Of a stretch of 13,525 nt of DNA, positions 13,408 through 13,525 are shown piece by piece. The position numbers and the translations under genes were made by a program. The notes under the pieces were generated by a model. It was not told the origin of the DNA, made no database searches, and worked only from the letters and a program-made list of their open reading frames with translations. This stretch comes from Sphingobacteriaceae bacterium. GTDB taxonomy: Bacteria; Bacteroidota; Bacteroidia; B-17B0; Aurantibacillaceae. Each line of letters opens with the position of its first letter. The stretch's first letter is position 1. The stretch is from assembly GCA_023251695.1 (NCBI GenBank), contig JAHEYE010000070.1, positions 1 to 13,525 of the forward strand. Reading direction: 5' to 3'.

Positions 13408-13436
13408 TTAAAAAACGGTCACCCGTGAAACGGGTG
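13405..13436 (-). terminator. Terminator-like hairpin upstream of the spacer F promoter
   Basis: On the - strand, CACCCG-TTTCA-CGGGTG (13420-13436) forms a perfect six-pair GC-rich stem, followed by ACCGTTTTTTAATTTG. It is well placed to stop transcripts arriving from the unit to the right, immediately before the TTTG box of the next promoter. Confidence 0.58.
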
Positions 13437-13490
13437 GCAAAAAATATATGCCGAGCACTTGAGAGTCGGCCGCATAAATTTTAACTGCGG

Positions 13491-13525
13491 TTAGCTGCTG
13501 GTGTTTTCTGGTGTCCAAATTGAAG
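13491..13525 (-). CDS. Possible 3' end of a further cassette gene (cut by window edge)
   Basis: On the - strand one frame runs from the window edge through SIWTPENTSS to a TAA at 13493-13491, a stop formed within the GTTA/TAAC junction itself. Coding genes ending in this core are common in cassette arrays. Eleven codons are too few to prove a gene; the other two frames are also open here. Confidence 0.25.
   Translation of the reverse strand, partial: SIWTPENTSS

Larger units (their letters stand above)
13310..13492. repeat. Palindromic spacer F (long class, 183 bases), attC-like
   Basis: The spacer runs from AAC (13310-13312) to GTT (13490-13492). The left arm 13313-13337 (GCAGCTAAATTTTGTGCGGC) pairs with the right arm 13469-13489 (GCCGCATAAATTTTAACTGC), with GTAAT extra on the left side. 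Inside, the class core (TGTAAAACGTTAGTTAAAGA, 13362-13381) contains the promoter, and a stable hairpin lies at 13420-13436. Order and spacing match spacers C and D. Confidence 0.75.
9220..13525 (-). mobile_element. Integron-like gene cassette array (no integrase in window)
   Basis: Every gene unit here is read on the - strand and bounded by its own inverted repeat starting GTTA. The pairs are 9227-9238/9810-9823 (imperfect), 9906-9924/10737-10754 (GTTATAACTAAGCCGCTG type), 10929-10945/11505-11521 (GTTAGTAGC..TGCCTT, 15/17), 11697-11713/12439-12455 (GTTACCACCA.TTTTTA, 16/17) and 12538-12555/13295-13312 (GTTAGCACT..TTGCCGC, 16/18). Between units lie palindromic spacers running from AAC to GTT. 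This is the geometry of integron cassettes, where the start of each cassette (TTRRRY) is complementary to the R'' site (RYYYAAC) behind its gene. The cores match GTTRRRY only loosely, and pairing extends to about 18 bases, longer than in classical attC sites. It may thus be a CALIN, a divergent integron or an unrelated cassette system. The sixth unit runs off the right edge. Confidence 0.62.

Noticed and set aside
9821..13492. CRISPR array
   Set aside because: The repeats are 88-183 bases apart by whole genes, palindromic with variable arms, and not short direct repeats with unique short spacers.
9821..13492. Insertion sequences or MITEs as the explanation for the spacers
   Set aside because: No transposase, no target-site duplications, and each stem sequence differs while the inner core is kept; a mobile MITE family would conserve its ends instead.
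1..13525. tRNA or rRNA genes
   Set aside because: No GTTCRANNC-type T-loop with a matching cloverleaf and no rRNA-like sequence was seen by eye.

Overview
The window looks like chromosomal DNA of a Bacteroidota (Bacteroidetes) bacterium. It is AT-rich and shows almost no Shine-Dalgarno sites. It carries TPR-TM proteins ending in the linker motif SI(R/H)YAKRIQ, a PorT-type outer-membrane barrel, a PD40 beta-propeller protein and an APC-type permease. Its promoter-like sites fit the Bacteroidota TTTG / TAnnTTTG pattern. Species cannot be named from the sequence.

Left part (1-7470, all + strand): the 3' end of a PAP2-type phosphatase gene; a secreted beta-propeller protein; a polytopic membrane protein with GT-C-like layout; then a tight cluster (gaps of 3, 5 and 11 bases) of an amino-acid permease, an NADP-type short-chain dehydrogenase, a small outer-membrane barrel and a TPR protein with one membrane helix. 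Directly after the TPR stop codon lies a 60-base second copy of the 3' end of the barrel gene. It encodes the same 19 residues and differs only at six third-codon positions, so it is probably the remnant of a lost barrel paralogue. A second TPR protein (7501-9024, - strand) converges on the first. Both end just after the linker that in related proteins leads into a SpoIIE-type phosphatase domain, and that domain is absent from both.

Right part (about 9220-13525): a run of small accessory genes, all on the - strand, organised like an integron or CALIN cassette array. Each gene (once a gene pair) is bounded by its own inverted repeat beginning GTTA (14-18 bases). Between genes lie imperfectly palindromic spacers running from AAC to GTT, in two size classes (88 and 88; 180, 181 and 183 bases). 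All five complete spacers contain a promoter-like site on the - strand, TTTG, exactly 20 bases, TANNTT, pointing into the next gene. At least two long spacers also hold a terminator-like hairpin just upstream of it. The cargo is a GxW-containing secreted protein, a two-TM protein resembling putative abortive-infection proteins, a secreted protein resembling the C-terminal half of staphylococcal nuclease, a YwqK/MORN-like protein, and an operon of a HEPN-like protein (RN-x3-H) with a small DUF5808-like membrane protein. These genes mostly use GAC for Asp, whereas the flanking genes mostly use GAT, which fits horizontal acquisition. No integrase gene is in the window.

The most interesting reading is a Bacteroidota cassette array whose recombination-site-like palindromes also serve as insulated promoter modules, so each cassette would be expressed wherever it lands. 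The repeats, hairpins and promoter spacing are visible in the sequence; the mobility and its mechanism are inference.
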